In this document: piece by piece, positions 8,836 to 18,247 of the stretch
How positions within the stretch are numbered: position 1 is the first letter of the stretch
How the letters are laid out: each line of letters begins with the position of its first letter
Assembly (NCBI GenBank): GCA_010912705.1
Contig: POWB01000003.1
Span: 62,001-126,000 of the forward strand
Length of the DNA stretch: 64,000 nucleotides
Origin: Halochromatium sp.
GTDB taxonomy: Bacteria; Pseudomonadota; Gammaproteobacteria; Chromatiales; Chromatiaceae
Reading direction: 5' to 3'
The notes under the pieces: model-generated
What the model was told of the DNA's origin: nothing
Seen by the model: the letters and a program-made list of their open reading frames with translations, nothing else
Database searches by the model: none
Position numbers and translations under genes: made by a program

Positions 8836-9672
8836 TTGAAGCGATTAATCTCTATGACGATCCTAAGCCAAGCAGGCTTACTCCTAGTGCAGCTGGCGCT
8901 CGAGCCTTGGGGCGCGGACCAGGCCGCGCTGCTAGACCAGCTTCCGGCTGAAGAGCAGGACCGTATCCAAGGCTATCGGCGCGATGTCGATCGCTATCGC
9001 AGCCTCGCCGCAGCACTCCTGCCGCGCCTGCTGATCGCCCGTCAAACGGGACAGCCGCTGAGTGCGATCCGCTTCGAGCGCAGCCGATCCGGGAAGCCAT
9101 GTTACCCGGCCGATACCGGCTTCCACTTCAACCTCTCGCACTCGGGCCACTACGTCGCCCTCGCAGTCGGTACAGCACCGGTTGGGGTCGACATCGAGCA
9201 GCTGCGCCCAACCATGGATTGGGATGCGATCGCCAACCGCTTCTTTGCAGCAGACGAGCAGCGCTGGCTGGCGAGTGTCGACGAAGCCGAGCGCCAGCGC
9301 CGTTTCATCGCCCTCTGGAGCCGCAAGGAAAGCCTGCTCAAGGCCACTGGCGAGGGCATCGCCGGCGGCCTGAGCCGCTTCAGCGCCATCGCTGACGGTG
9401 ACCAGGACGACGAGATGACGATCACCCATCGCGGCCGAACCTGGTTTCTGCGCTCTTATCATGCTCCGCCCGGCTATGGGCTAGCGCTCTGCTCCGGCGC
9501 TCCCGGCCTGCCGCGACTCCTGCAGACCCAGGCTCGAGCGGCACAGTTCATCTGCGACATCGAGCCGGTAGCGCTGACGCTGCTCGAACCTACATCTCAG
9601 GGCAATCCGGCTTGCAGCCACAGCCGAGGCACCTTAGGCTGCAGTAACACTCGAATTAAGACATGGATGTAG
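8836..9672 (+). CDS. 4'-phosphopantetheinyl transferase superfamily protein (Sfp type)
   Basis: Transfers phosphopantetheine from CoA to a serine of acyl- or peptidyl-carrier proteins. The two signature motifs are present: VGVDIEQLRP (Mg2+-binding Asp and Glu) and WSRKESLLKATGEG (W-x2-K-E-x3-K). RSGKPCYP and FNLSHSGHYVALAVG are typical of the Sfp/AcpT-II group. The frame begins at a TTG (8836); an ATG at 8854 is an equally good start, and neither has a convincing ribosome-binding site. The C-terminal 40 residues run beyond the family core. No carrier-protein gene lies nearby, so the target is not shown. Confidence 0.88.
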   Translation: MKRLISMTILSQAGLLLVQLALEPWGADQAALLDQLPAEEQDRIQGYRRDVDRYRSLAAALLPRLLIARQTGQPLSAIRFERSRSGKPCYPADTGFHFNLSHSGHYVALAVGTAPVGVDIEQLRPTMDWDAIANRFFAADEQRWLASVDEAERQRRFIALWSRKESLLKATGEGIAGGLSRFSAIADGDQDDEMTITHRGRTWFLRSYHAPPGYGLALCSGAPGLPRLLQTQARAAQFICDIEPVALTLLEPTSQGNPACSHSRGTLGCSNTRIKTWM

Positions 9673-9690
9673 ATAGGCCACCAACCGGGG

Positions 9691-10716
9691 GTGTCGATGC
9701 TGACAACGACGGAGAGGCTCAAGATGCCTCCGTTGACCAAGACTAGCACTGGTCAGGAGCGGCGCGTGGGCGTCGAGATCGAGCTGAGTGGCCTCACGCT
9801 CACCGAGACGGCGGACTTGGTGCAAGAAACCCTGTTCGGCACCGACGGTGGTGAGCGACGCCATCCCGGTCGCTATGAGATCGCACTGAGCGGTGATCCC
9901 GCCGGCGATTGGCAGATCGAGCTTGACTTTGCCTTCCTGAAATCGCTCGGACGGCGTGAGCGCCACGATGACGACCTAGGTGACGCGGTGGAAGGGCTTG
10001 CTGAAGACCTCTTGCGCATGGTCGCCGAGCGCATCGTGCCGGTGGAGGTCGTCAGCCCACCTTTACCACTCTCGCGACTGGCGGAGCTCAATGCCATCAT
10101 CCAGCGTCTGCGTGCTGCCGGGGCGCGCGGCACTGCGGACGACCCCACCTACGCCTTCGGCATGCAGCTCAACCCCGAGGTGCCGGCCACCGACGTCGAT
10201 ACCCTTCGTCAGTACCTACAAGCCTTCCTCTGCGTCGAAGATTGGCTCCGTGAGCGCGCCGCGGTCGACCTCACCCGACGACTCACCTTCTTCGCCGATC
10301 CCTTCCCGAAGGGCTATGCGCGCACCGCCGTCGCGCCGAGCTATTCACCCAATCGCGCTCAGCTCATCGACGACTATCTCGACGCCAACCCCACCCGCAA
10401 TCGCGCGCTGGACCTGCTGCCCCTCTTTACCCACCTCGACGCAGCGCGGGTGCGTGCCAAGGTCCAAGACGAGCGGGTCAAGGCAAGACCTGCCTTGCAT
10501 TATCGGCTGCCCAATAGCGAGATCGATCAGCCCGACTGGGATCTCAACAGGCCTTGGCACGATTGGCTCGTGGTGGAGCGGCTGGCGGCAGACCCGGCGC
10601 AGCTGGAGCAGCTCTGTGCCGCCTACAGCGCCTATCTCAGCAAACCCCTCGAGCGCCTGACCGGTGATTGGAAGCAGACCTGTCAACAATGGCTGAGCGA
10701 GCACGACCTCCTCTAA
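9691..10716 (+). CDS. amidoligase family protein
   Basis: 341 residues. The N terminus carries RRVGVEIELSGL, the conserved acidic beta-strand motif of the glutamine-synthetase-like 'putative amidoligase' family. HPGRYEIALSGDPAGDWQIELD and VEVVSPPLPL continue the fold, and FGMQLNPEVP is a further family signature. Such enzymes form amide bonds on peptides or small molecules at the expense of ATP. The start used is GTG at 9691; an ATG at 9697 is possible. The stop overlaps the start of the downstream glutamine amidotransferase by 28 bases, and a YqaA-type membrane gene follows, which matches the gene neighbourhood described for this family. The substrate is unknown. Confidence 0.88.
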   Translation: MSMLTTTERLKMPPLTKTSTGQERRVGVEIELSGLTLTETADLVQETLFGTDGGERRHPGRYEIALSGDPAGDWQIELDFAFLKSLGRRERHDDDLGDAVEGLAEDLLRMVAERIVPVEVVSPPLPLSRLAELNAIIQRLRAAGARGTADDPTYAFGMQLNPEVPATDVDTLRQYLQAFLCVEDWLRERAAVDLTRRLTFFADPFPKGYARTAVAPSYSPNRAQLIDDYLDANPTRNRALDLLPLFTHLDAARVRAKVQDERVKARPALHYRLPNSEIDQPDWDLNRPWHDWLVVERLAADPAQLEQLCAAYSAYLSKPLERLTGDWKQTCQQWLSEHDLL

Positions 10717-11393
10717 TCGCTGTCACCGGCCCGACCCGCGGCTCATGGGCACCCAAGCTGCTGGTGCAGCTGGCCCTGCGCCTCGCCGGCGCCCGCGTCG
10801 AGCTGCTCACGCCCGCAGACCCAAAGCCCGAGATCCAAGCGACGGCTGACGGCGTGGTCATCACCGGCGGCCACGACATCGACCCCGTCCTCTACGCCGC
10901 AGCCCCCGAGGTCACACCCAAATATGACCCCGAGCGCGACGCCCTGGAGTCGGCCGTGATCGACCGTGCACTGGAGCGCGGGCTGCCGCTCCTTGGCATC
11001 TGCCGCGGCGCGCAGCTGCTCAATGTCCGCCTCGGTGGAAACCTGTTCCAAGAGCTTCGCTCACGCCGTAGGCACACCTCCAACCGCTGGACCATCTTCC
11101 CGCTCAAGACCCTCTGCATCGAGCCAAACACCGAGCTTGAGCGCATGATTGGCAGCGACCGCGCACGCATCAACAGCCTGCACAACCAAGGCATCGACCG
11201 ACTGGGCGATGGCCTCATCGTAGCCGGCCGCGATCTCGACGGCATCGTGCAGGCCATAGAAGCCCCCTTGCACCACTGGCTCTGCGGCGTCCAATGGCAC
11301 CCCGAATTCCTGCTCCACAACCGCGGCCAGCGCCGGCTCTTTAACAGCCTCGTCGCGGCAGCTAGCCAACATGTTGACCTGACAACATGCTGA
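10689..11393 (+). CDS. class I glutamine amidotransferase / gamma-glutamyl hydrolase-like peptidase C26
   Basis: 234 residues. The catalytic cysteine lies in GICRGAQLLNV and the His-Glu of the triad in WHPEF near the C terminus. GGHDIDPVLY is the oxyanion-region motif of the PuuD/peptidase C26 family. Members hydrolyse gamma-glutamyl amides or deliver ammonia. The start is the ATG at 10689 (MAERARPP), inside the end of the amidoligase gene, so the two are probably translated together. I infer that it either supplies ammonia to the amidoligase or removes a gamma-glutamyl group from its product. The last codons run into a short repeat (11368-11445). Confidence 0.87.
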   Translation: MAERARPPLIAVTGPTRGSWAPKLLVQLALRLAGARVELLTPADPKPEIQATADGVVITGGHDIDPVLYAAAPEVTPKYDPERDALESAVIDRALERGLPLLGICRGAQLLNVRLGGNLFQELRSRRRHTSNRWTIFPLKTLCIEPNTELERMIGSDRARINSLHNQGIDRLGDGLIVAGRDLDGIVQAIEAPLHHWLCGVQWHPEFLLHNRGQRRLFNSLVAAASQHVDLTTC

Positions 11394-11445
11394 CCTGCAA
11401 ACATGCTGCCCCGTCAACAGACTGGCCGACCAACATGCTGACCTG
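11368..11445. repeat. four copies of a 14-bp repeat at the end of the glutamine amidotransferase gene
   Basis: AACATGYTGMCCYG occurs at 11368, 11384, 11400 and 11432. The first two copies overlap the last codons of the amidotransferase and the other two lie in the gap before the YqaA-type gene. The spacing is 16 bases for the first three. It could be slippage or a small protein-binding array; nothing decides between them. Confidence 0.7.
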
Positions 11446-11470
11446 TCAGCACACGGACCGATAGCGCGGC

Positions 11471-11917
11471 ATGGAGGCTTATCTCGGACTCTTTACCGCC
11501 GCCTTTGTGGCCGCAACCCTCTTGCCCTTCTACTCAGAAGCGCTACTGGTCGGACTGCAGGCCGCTGGCTACGATCCCCTGGCGCTCTGGCTCTGGGCCA
11601 CCGCCGGCAACACGCTTGGCGCGGCGGTCAACTGGGCACTCGGCCGCTGGCTGCTGCGGTTTCAGGATCGACGCTGGTTTCCATTCAAGCCTGAGAAGCT
11701 TGGCCTGGCTCAACACTGGTATCAGCGTTGGGGTGTCTGGTCGCTGCTCATGGCCTGGCTGCCGGTTGGTGGCGACGCACTCACCTTCATCGCCGGTATC
11801 ATGCGCGTGCCGTTCAGCCTCTTCTTCACCCTAACCTGGATCGGCAAAGGCGCCCGCTACGCCCTGCTGTTAGGACTGTTCAGCTGGGCCTCGAGCAATC
11901 TATGGAGCGCCAGCTAA
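11471..11917 (+). CDS. YqaA family inner-membrane protein (DedA/SNARE-associated superfamily)
   Basis: 148 residues with three to four membrane segments. It begins MEAYLGLFTAAFVAATLLPF and contains SEALLVGLQAAGYDPLALW, NTLGAAVNWALGRW, the polar loop between them and LPVGGDALTFIAGIMRVPF, all typical of YqaA. The DedA-like superfamily includes lipid and small-molecule transporters. It is the third gene after the amidoligase and amidotransferase on the same strand, so export or import of the amidated product is a reasonable inference, but the gap carries repeats and may separate the transcripts. Confidence 0.85.
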   Translation: MEAYLGLFTAAFVAATLLPFYSEALLVGLQAAGYDPLALWLWATAGNTLGAAVNWALGRWLLRFQDRRWFPFKPEKLGLAQHWYQRWGVWSLLMAWLPVGGDALTFIAGIMRVPFSLFFTLTWIGKGARYALLLGLFSWASSNLWSAS

Positions 11918-12037
11918 GGCCATTTCCGAGGTATGAGGCCGGTGAGTATGCGAGGATAGCAACGCTGTACTTGCTGTTATCTTCACTGCTGTCTACAAAC
12001 TCGCCGATCTGAGCATCGGCTTCAGCGCTGTCTTGGA

Positions 12038-13018
12038 ATGGTTATGCTGCTAGCACTGGTTGCAATTGTCGGTGGTCTTGGGGTCTTGGTCTGGAGTGCC
12101 GATCGGTTTATCGATGGTGCTGCGGGAACGGCCACTCACCTCGGAATGCCACCACTGGTCATTGGCATGGTGATCGTCGGCTTCGGCACCTCGGCGCCCG
12201 AGATGGTGGTCTCGGCGTTCGCCGCCCTAGATGGCAGCCCAAACCTGGCGCTCGGTAACGCGCTTGGATCGAACATCGCCAATGTCGGCCTGATCTTAGG
12301 CTTAACGGCTTTAATTGCGCCGATCTCGGTGCACTCAGCGATCATTCGCCGCGAGCTGCCTTTGCTGCTGATGATTAGCGCAGTGGTCGGCCTGCTGCTC
12401 TGGAACGGCAGCCTCAGCCGCCTCGAGTCACTGCTCCTACTGGCAGGATTTTTCACGCTGATTGGCTGGACCCTGTTCAACGCCTTGCGCGCTCGCGGCG
12501 ATGCCCTTGAAAACGAGATCAGCCAAGAGCTTGCTGAGCATCCAATGCCGCTCAAATCTGCGCTGCTTTGGCTCTTGGTCGGCCTAATCCTATTAATCCT
12601 CAGCTCGCGCCTGTTGGTTTGGGGCTCAGTCACCGTGGCCCAGACGCTGGGTGTCAGCGATCTGGTGATCGGCTTGACCATCGTTGCCATCGGCACCTCA
12701 CTGCCGGAACTCGCTGCCTCGTTGATCGCCGTCCGCAAAGGCGAGCACGACATTGCGATTGGCAATGTCGTTGGCTCAAACATGTTCAACCTGTTGGCGG
12801 TGATCGGTATCGCCGGCACCATCACCCCGATCTCAGTCGTGCCACCGGAGGTGATGTTGCGCGACTGGCCGATGATGATGGCGGGTACGGTTGCGCTCTT
12901 TGTGATGAGCTATGGATTTCATGGCCAGGGTCGGATCAATCGGCTCGAGGGCGGCATTCTGCTGTCGACCTTCATCGCCTATAGCATCTACCTTGTTCTG
13001 AGCGTGCTCCCGGCCTAG
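12038..13018 (+). CDS. yrbG: calcium/sodium antiporter (YrbG, CaCA family)
   Basis: 326 residues, about ten membrane helices in two inverted halves. The two alpha repeats that bind cations are both present: GFGTSAPEMVVSAFAAL with GNALGSNIANVGLILG in the first half, and AIGTSLPELAASLIAV with GNVVGSNMFNLLAVIG in the second. A central acidic loop (GDALENEISQELAEHP) separates them. The pattern identifies a K+-independent Na+/Ca2+ exchanger of the YrbG group. It stands alone between the amidoligase cluster and the nuclease genes. Confidence 0.93.
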   Translation: MVMLLALVAIVGGLGVLVWSADRFIDGAAGTATHLGMPPLVIGMVIVGFGTSAPEMVVSAFAALDGSPNLALGNALGSNIANVGLILGLTALIAPISVHSAIIRRELPLLLMISAVVGLLLWNGSLSRLESLLLLAGFFTLIGWTLFNALRARGDALENEISQELAEHPMPLKSALLWLLVGLILLILSSRLLVWGSVTVAQTLGVSDLVIGLTIVAIGTSLPELAASLIAVRKGEHDIAIGNVVGSNMFNLLAVIGIAGTITPISVVPPEVMLRDWPMMMAGTVALFVMSYGFHGQGRINRLEGGILLSTFIAYSIYLVLSVLPA

Positions 13019-13059
13019 CGAAGTCTCTTCTAGCTCACCTCCAAACCCTGACGCTGATC

Positions 13060-14121
13060 ATGCTGTACTCAATGCCGTCCCGGCTTCTGTCCCGGCTTCT
13101 GCCGTTCACACTGTTGCTCAGCACGCTCTGCCTGCTAGCACCAACGAGCAGCATCCGCGCCGAACCGCTGCCACTGATGACCTGGAATACGGAGGGCGCT
13201 GAGGTTGCACCTGAGGTGCTCGCTAAGCGTATCGAGCAGGCCTTAAATAAGGTCGGCCCAGTCGCTGTCTTGGTGCTGCAAGAGCTCGTCTCGGAGGCCC
13301 AGCTGCAGGCGGTCGCTAAGACCAACGGCTTTCGCGACTGGGCGATGAGTGACTTCTCACCGCCGGTCGCCATCACCAAGGCTTGGCATAAATCGCTTGA
13401 GGTCGCGGTGCTGTCACGCCTGCCGATCGAGTCGGTGGCCGAATGGGACACAACCGGGCGTAAGCGCAATGGTGACGGCCATCCGCCCAGTCGTTCAGCA
13501 TCCGGCGTGCCAACACGCGAACTGCGGATCAAGGTCAAGACCAGCGACCCCCCGCCCCCACGCGGTTTCCTGCGCGTCGATCTCGCCGGCGGCTGGACGA
13601 TCTATGCAGTGCACTGGAAATCATCCCGCGGCAAGCACTGCAGCGCCCAGGATCAGGCCAACGCACGCCTGCGCGAGCAACAGGCCGCTGGACTGGCCGC
13701 AGATGCGGCAACTGCCGTCGCCTCTGGACGGACCATCATCATCGCCGGCGATTACAACATCCAAGCACCAGGCCGAGTACTGCGCGTCGGGACCAACCCG
13801 CGCTTGGACTGCCAGCCAACCAAGGGTCGCTGCGAGGGCCTATGCGGACCCGGCGGGCTGGATGGCTATGATGACAGCATCGCCATCCTACTCGGGATCG
13901 ACGACTCCGCACGGTTGCTCTCCGGCAATCTGGACTCGACCTACCTGCTCAGGCGCTTCCCCGGCGGCGCCATCGACCACATCCTGGTCGCCGGGCCAGA
14001 GGCCCAGCGCTTCAGTACGGCTATCACACCAGCGGCCAGCGGCCAGCGTTGGCAGGGCTCAGATCATCGGCCAATCCTCATCAAAGCGGCTGAGCACGCC
14101 TTGACGCCGAGTCACCACTAA
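13060..14121 (+). CDS. exported endonuclease/exonuclease/phosphatase family protein
   Basis: 353 residues. A signal peptide covers residues 1-32 (a hydrophobic LLPFTLLLSTLCLLAP core, cleavage likely after SIRA). The mature part shows the EEP fold: LMTWNTEGAEV, VLVLQELVSE with the metal-binding Glu, IIAGDYNIQ with the catalytic Asp and Asn, and IDHILVAG then GSDHRPIL at the C terminus with the paired Asp-His. It is probably a periplasmic or secreted nuclease or phosphatase. The next gene on the same strand is a membrane-anchored endonuclease I, which suggests a common role in degrading external DNA. A 12-bp direct duplication lies in the signal-peptide region. Confidence 0.85.
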   Translation: MLYSMPSRLLSRLLPFTLLLSTLCLLAPTSSIRAEPLPLMTWNTEGAEVAPEVLAKRIEQALNKVGPVAVLVLQELVSEAQLQAVAKTNGFRDWAMSDFSPPVAITKAWHKSLEVAVLSRLPIESVAEWDTTGRKRNGDGHPPSRSASGVPTRELRIKVKTSDPPPPRGFLRVDLAGGWTIYAVHWKSSRGKHCSAQDQANARLREQQAAGLAADAATAVASGRTIIIAGDYNIQAPGRVLRVGTNPRLDCQPTKGRCEGLCGPGGLDGYDDSIAILLGIDDSARLLSGNLDSTYLLRRFPGGAIDHILVAGPEAQRFSTAITPAASGQRWQGSDHRPILIKAAEHALTPSHH

Positions 14122-14202
14122 ACACCCTCAGGTTCACCTTAAATCAGCATCCGTGCTCGGCATCCCAGCGGCTCGCGCCCAGCTAGCCCCAAGGCCACGC
14201 AA

Positions 14203-15411
14203 GTGAGACAACAGCGACCTGAGGATCACCCAAATCGCCCGAGCGGCCGCCGCCGAGCGCCCTCTTCAGGCCCGACAAAGACGGCGCGCCTTGGCCGCTC
14301 GACCTCAGCGCCCGTCAGCGGTATCGCCCGCTGGCTGCGCCCCCTATTGGCCTGGCTGCGCGGCACCGCAATTACCCTCGCGCTGATCTCGGGGATCTCC
14401 TTTGTGCCAGTCTCGGTCTCCAGTGACTGGCCGGAGAGCGGGCAACGCGCCCTGGTCATCGCCCGCGAGGTTCGCGCGCTGCTGGTCGATGTCGGCGGCG
14501 AGCTGCTCCACGAGGGGGCCGACTGGCTGAGTCATACCGGCACTGAGCTGGCCAAAGACGCTGGCCAGTTACTCTCGGATGCACTGCAGGGGGCTAGCGA
14601 TCTCGATCTCGATCTCGATCTCGAATTCCAGCTCCCCGGCCTTGGCGATCTGCTACCCGATCCCAAGGCCTTATTTGGCGACCTGCTCGGCGGACTCATC
14701 GACGACTGGTGGCCGCAACCGACACTTCCTGCTGGTGGCGGTGACCTACCGCATGTGGCGGGCAGCTTTGCGCACGCCAAGGATCTGCTCTACGACCGGG
14801 TCTACCGTGGTCATCGAATAACGAGCTACTGCGGCTGCACCTACAACAGGCGACGCAAGGTTGACTTAGGGAGCTGCGGGCTCGAGCGCTACAGCAGCAA
14901 TGAGCGCGCGCGACGGGTTGAGGCCGAACACGTCTTCCCGGCCGCGCAATTTGGCAATGTTCGCCGCTGCTGGCGCCAACCCAAGGCCTTCCGTGCCTGC
15001 CGCGAGGCCAACGGCAAGTCCCTCTCTGGCCGCGAATGCTGCCTGCGCGTGGATGAGACCTTCGTCGCTGCCCACAACGACCTGCAGAACCTGATCCCTG
15101 CCGTTGGCATGATCAATGCTGAGCGAAGTGATTACAGCTGGGGGATGGCACCTGATGGCGAACGCTTTGGCGATTGCAAGATTCGCATCGACGCCCGCGG
15201 CCGCCGCGTGCAGCCACCGGACGCACTCCGTGGCGATATCGCCAGGATCATGCTCTATATGAGCGACGTCTATGGCTTTCAGCTCAGCGCTCAAGACGAG
15301 CGGCTATTCCGTGCCTGGAACAACATTGATCCACCGGATGCTTGGGAACTGAAGCGACAGCGCCGCATCGCCCGACTTCAAGGCATGCAGAATAGGTATG
15401 TGACCGAATAG
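14203..15411 (+). CDS. endonuclease I (EndA/Vvn/Dns) family protein with N-terminal membrane anchor
   Basis: 402 residues from a GTG at 14203. Residues 1-40 are basic and followed by one membrane helix at about 47-67 (WLRGTAITLALISGISFVPV). A linker with an acidic Asp-Leu repeat follows. From about residue 195 the EndA nuclease domain is complete: HRITSYCGCTYN, then the active site EAEHVFPAAQFG with the His that activates water, FVAAHNDLQNLIPAVGMINAERSDY and the Asn metal ligand, and paired cysteines. The family cuts double-stranded DNA non-specifically in the periplasm or outside the cell. It is about twice the normal length because of the N-terminal part, which is unusual. Confidence 0.87.
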   Translation: MRQQRPEDHPNRPSGRRRAPSSGPTKTARLGRSTSAPVSGIARWLRPLLAWLRGTAITLALISGISFVPVSVSSDWPESGQRALVIAREVRALLVDVGGELLHEGADWLSHTGTELAKDAGQLLSDALQGASDLDLDLDLEFQLPGLGDLLPDPKALFGDLLGGLIDDWWPQPTLPAGGGDLPHVAGSFAHAKDLLYDRVYRGHRITSYCGCTYNRRRKVDLGSCGLERYSSNERARRVEAEHVFPAAQFGNVRRCWRQPKAFRACREANGKSLSGRECCLRVDETFVAAHNDLQNLIPAVGMINAERSDYSWGMAPDGERFGDCKIRIDARGRRVQPPDALRGDIARIMLYMSDVYGFQLSAQDERLFRAWNNIDPPDAWELKRQRRIARLQGMQNRYVTE

Positions 15412-15480
15412 TACCGCACGAGCACTTCGTACCGCCGGGCCTGCGTGAGTAGGCGTACCGAAATAGCCCACTGCCATCGC

Positions 15481-15702
15481 ATGAATCAACGCCTCCGCTC
15501 AGCCGCCGGCCATGCAAGCGGATCAGCAGGCGACCAGGCGTCGGTACTGCGCAGCCTAGATGAGGTCGCCGCGGTGCATATTCAGCAGGTGCTCGATCAC
15601 ACCCAGGGACACAAGGGACAGGCCTGTGAGATTCTTGGTATCTCCCGGCCAGCTTTGGATCGCAAGATCGAGAAATACCAGCTGCGGGTCATGAAGCGCT
15701 AA
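15481..15702 (+). CDS. small Fis/NtrC-type helix-turn-helix protein
   Basis: 73 residues from the ATG at 15481 (an in-frame GTG at 15445 would add 12). The last 45 residues are a Fis-type helix-turn-helix, LDEVAAVHIQQVLDHTQGHK followed by GQACEILGISRPALDRKIEK, as found at the C terminus of NtrC-family regulators. No AAA+ or receiver domain precedes it, so it is either a stand-alone small DNA-binding protein or the remnant of a response regulator. Its stop overlaps that of the convergent transporter gene by four bases. Confidence 0.6.
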   Translation: MNQRLRSAAGHASGSAGDQASVLRSLDEVAAVHIQQVLDHTQGHKGQACEILGISRPALDRKIEKYQLRVMKR

Positions 15703-16589
15703 CGATCATCGCTCAGCCTTCGGGGCAGGTTGAGGCGAGCCGTTCTCAGCACGATGAGCCCGACGATCAGTGGGACCTGAGCCAGGAAAAAGAGGGTTGC
15801 GAAGAGCACGAAATCGGCGCGGCCGAGGACCGTCATCCCAACCAGTGCCGTGATCGCCAGGTTGCGAGCGGTAAACTCGAGCAGCAGCGTGAAACGATCG
15901 CCGGCCGAGAGCCCGGCGAGCCAGCCAAGCGTCCACCCAGTCACCATCGCGCCCGCTGAGAACAGCAGCGCTGCAATGGCGATGTCTGGCGAGGCGGCGT
16001 GCAGCAGCTCGCGCTGGTCATAGAGGATCAGCGCAATCAGGACACTCAGTGCCAGTAGGCTCAAACGCCGCAAGGCCCGCTTTTGGCGGTGGACTCTGCG
16101 CGGTTGCCAGCGTCGCAGCAGCATGCCGAGCGCGATCGGAAAAACGAGCATGAGCAGCAGCTGCATGGCCATCCCGAGAACCGGCGCTGGCACGACGTCC
16201 TGCGGCCTCAGGAACAGTGAGAAGCCCGCACTGCAGAGCAACGGCATCGTCAGCATCGCGGCGAGCGTGGTGACGGCGGTCAAGGTCACCGACAGCGCCA
16301 CATGGGCACCGGCCAGCAGGGTGTAGACGTTCGAGATTGCGCCGCCGGGGCTGGCCGCGACCAGCACCATGCCCGCGACGATATGCGGTGGTGGCTCGAG
16401 GGCAACGATCAATGCTGCGGCGATTAAGGGCAACAGGAGGAGCTGGCCGGCGGTCGCGGTGACCACCGCGCGGGGGTAGCGCAGGACGCGGCGAAAGTCG
16501 CTCGGTGACAGCTCGAGGCCAACAACGAGCATCAATAGCCAGACGACAGTCGGAACCGCGAGGTTAGCAATCGGGTCCAGTCCGTTCAT
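15699..16589 (-). CDS. bile acid:sodium symporter (BASS) family transporter
   Basis: 296 residues with about ten membrane helices. [38 protein letters not shown] and [15 protein letters not shown] mark the BASS family, which couples Na+ to uptake of organic anions. The start is the ATG at 16589 (MNGLDP). It overlaps the TGA of the sigma-54 regulator gene in an ATGA junction, so the two genes are co-translated. The frame stays open upstream to 16736, but that extension lies in the regulator gene in another frame. The substrate is unknown and is presumably linked to the signal sensed by the regulator's GAF domain. Confidence 0.9.
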   Translation of the reverse strand: MNGLDPIANLAVPTVVWLLMLVVGLELSPSDFRRVLRYPRAVVTATAGQLLLLPLIAAALIVALEPPPHIVAGMVLVAASPGGAISNVYTLLAGAHVALSVTLTAVTTLAAMLTMPLLCSAGFSLFLRPQDVVPAPVLGMAMQLLLMLVFPIALGMLLRRWQPRRVHRQKRALRRLSLLALSVLIALILYDQRELLHAASPDIAIAALLFSAGAMVTGWTLGWLAGLSAGDRFTLLLEFTARNLAITALVGMTVLGRADFVLFATLFFLAQVPLIVGLIVLRTARLNLPRRLSDDR

Positions 16590-18247
16590 GCAGGCTGGAT
16601 CGTCGCGGCACTGTCGGCTCTCGGCGGTCGTTTCACACCGAGCTTCTTCATTTTCGAACGCAGGGTGTTTGGATTGAGGCCGAGGCGATCGGCGGCGTTC
16701 CCTTTGCCGTTGATACGCCAGCCACATTGCCCGCACACCGCTTCGATATGCGTGCGCTCGACCTCAGCCAGCGTCAGCGATGCGGTCTTCGTAACGGCGA
16801 TGCCTTGGCCATGGCGCGTTGACGGCCCCCGCACTCGCGCAGCCGCGCCCAAGCCAATCCCGTCGATGATCAGCTCAGGGCCGGGCGAGACGATCATCGA
16901 GCGTTCGATGATGTTCTCGAGCTCCCGGACGTTCCCCGGCCAGTCGTACTCGACGAGCTGGGCAACGGCTTGATCGGTGAGGCGCAGGCTCTTGCGTCCG
17001 AGTTTGGGTCGAAGCTTGTCGATGAAGAAGGTTGCCAGTAGCGGGATATCCTCGCGCCGCTCGCGCAGCGGTGGCACCCTGATCGGAAACACACCGATTC
17101 GGTAGTAAAGGTCGGCGCGAAAACGGCCTTGCTCGATCATCACATGGAGATCGCGATTGGTCGCGGCGATCACGCGTGTGTCGGTGCGACGGGTCTCCGA
17201 GGAACCGAGCCGCTCGAACTCGCCGCTCTGCAGCACGCGCAAGAGCTTCGCCTGGAGCTCGGGCGGGAGCTCGCCGATCTCGTCGAGCACGATGGTGCCG
17301 CCGTCTGCGAGCTCAAAGCGGCCAGGGCGCCGCGCCACCGCGCCGGTGAAGGCGCCCCGCTCGTGGCCAAACAGTTCACTCTCCATGAGCGATGCCGGCA
17401 GCGCCGCGCAGTTCACACGCACCAGGGGGCGCTGCGCGCGCAAGCTTTGGCTGTGCAGGGTCGTGGCAATCAGATCCTTCCCGGTTCCGGTCTCCCCGAG
17501 CAACAGAACGGTGCTGTCGGTGCGTGCCACCTGATCGATCTGCTGTGCAACCTGACGGAGCACGCGGCTCTCGCCGACCACCGCTTCGTGCTCATGGGCA
17601 TGTAAGACCTCTTCCCGCCAGACCGCGTTCTCCGACTCGAGTCGGTGACGCAGGCGCTCGTTTTCGACGAGGGCGCGCCGCAGGTCGTCATCCTGCTGCC
17701 GACGTGCGAGCGCATTGGCGAAGACCCCGGCAATCAGCCGCAAACGGCGGATCAGCGGTTCCGGCCAGTCGCGCTCCGCCCGTACTTTGCCGAAAGAGAC
17801 CCATCCGAGCGTCTGTTCTCTCGCGGTGAGCGGAAACGCGGCCATCGACTTGAGGCCTGCAACGCGCAGCGACGCGAGGTCTGTTGCATGGTCCGCGGGC
17901 AGCGCGTCGATCCGCTCGAGGACGATCTGCTCGCCGACATGGAGGCGCTTGGTCAGATTGGGGAAGTCCGCGATGCGCAGGGGCGAGGGTAACGGCTCGA
18001 CTCCAGGGACCGCCCACGAATGCGTTGCCATGAGCTGACCCTGAGCGTCATCGAAACGGCCGATGGTGCTGCGATCGATCCCCAGAAAGAGCACGATTCG
18101 TTGAAGCGCCTCGATGATCTGAGCATCCAGCGCATCCGGATCGACATGGACGAACGACGCCGCGAGTTCGGTGAGCAGGTCTTCGAAATGCGCGTCCACT
18201 ATGTGCGCGTCCACCCTGGGTGTCATCGCAACTGCTCCGAATTTCAT
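16586..18247 (-). CDS. sigma-54-dependent transcriptional activator with N-terminal GAF domain
   Basis: 553 residues. Residues about 30-185 are a GAF-type sensor ([20 protein letters not shown], then [17 protein letters not shown]). A short coiled linker follows. The AAA+ domain has Walker A GETGTGKD, the GAFTGA loop that contacts sigma-54, Walker [13 protein letters not shown] and the arginine finger region. A Fis-type HTH ends the protein ([20 protein letters not shown]). It closely resembles the family with an N-terminal GAF and no receiver domain. It is coupled to the BASS transporter. Upstream, its ATG overlaps the TGA of tnpB of the IS607 element, so its expression may depend on the insertion. 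Confidence 0.92.
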   Translation of the reverse strand: MKFGAVAMTPRVDAHIVDAHFEDLLTELAASFVHVDPDALDAQIIEALQRIVLFLGIDRSTIGRFDDAQGQLMATHSWAVPGVEPLPSPLRIADFPNLTKRLHVGEQIVLERIDALPADHATDLASLRVAGLKSMAAFPLTAREQTLGWVSFGKVRAERDWPEPLIRRLRLIAGVFANALARRQQDDDLRRALVENERLRHRLESENAVWREEVLHAHEHEAVVGESRVLRQVAQQIDQVARTDSTVLLLGETGTGKDLIATTLHSQSLRAQRPLVRVNCAALPASLMESELFGHERGAFTGAVARRPGRFELADGGTIVLDEIGELPPELQAKLLRVLQSGEFERLGSSETRRTDTRVIAATNRDLHVMIEQGRFRADLYYRIGVFPIRVPPLRERREDIPLLATFFIDKLRPKLGRKSLRLTDQAVAQLVEYDWPGNVRELENIIERSMIVSPGPELIIDGIGLGAAARVRGPSTRHGQGIAVTKTASLTLAEVERTHIEAVCGQCGWRINGKGNAADRLGLNPNTLRSKMKKLGVKRPPRADSAATIQPA

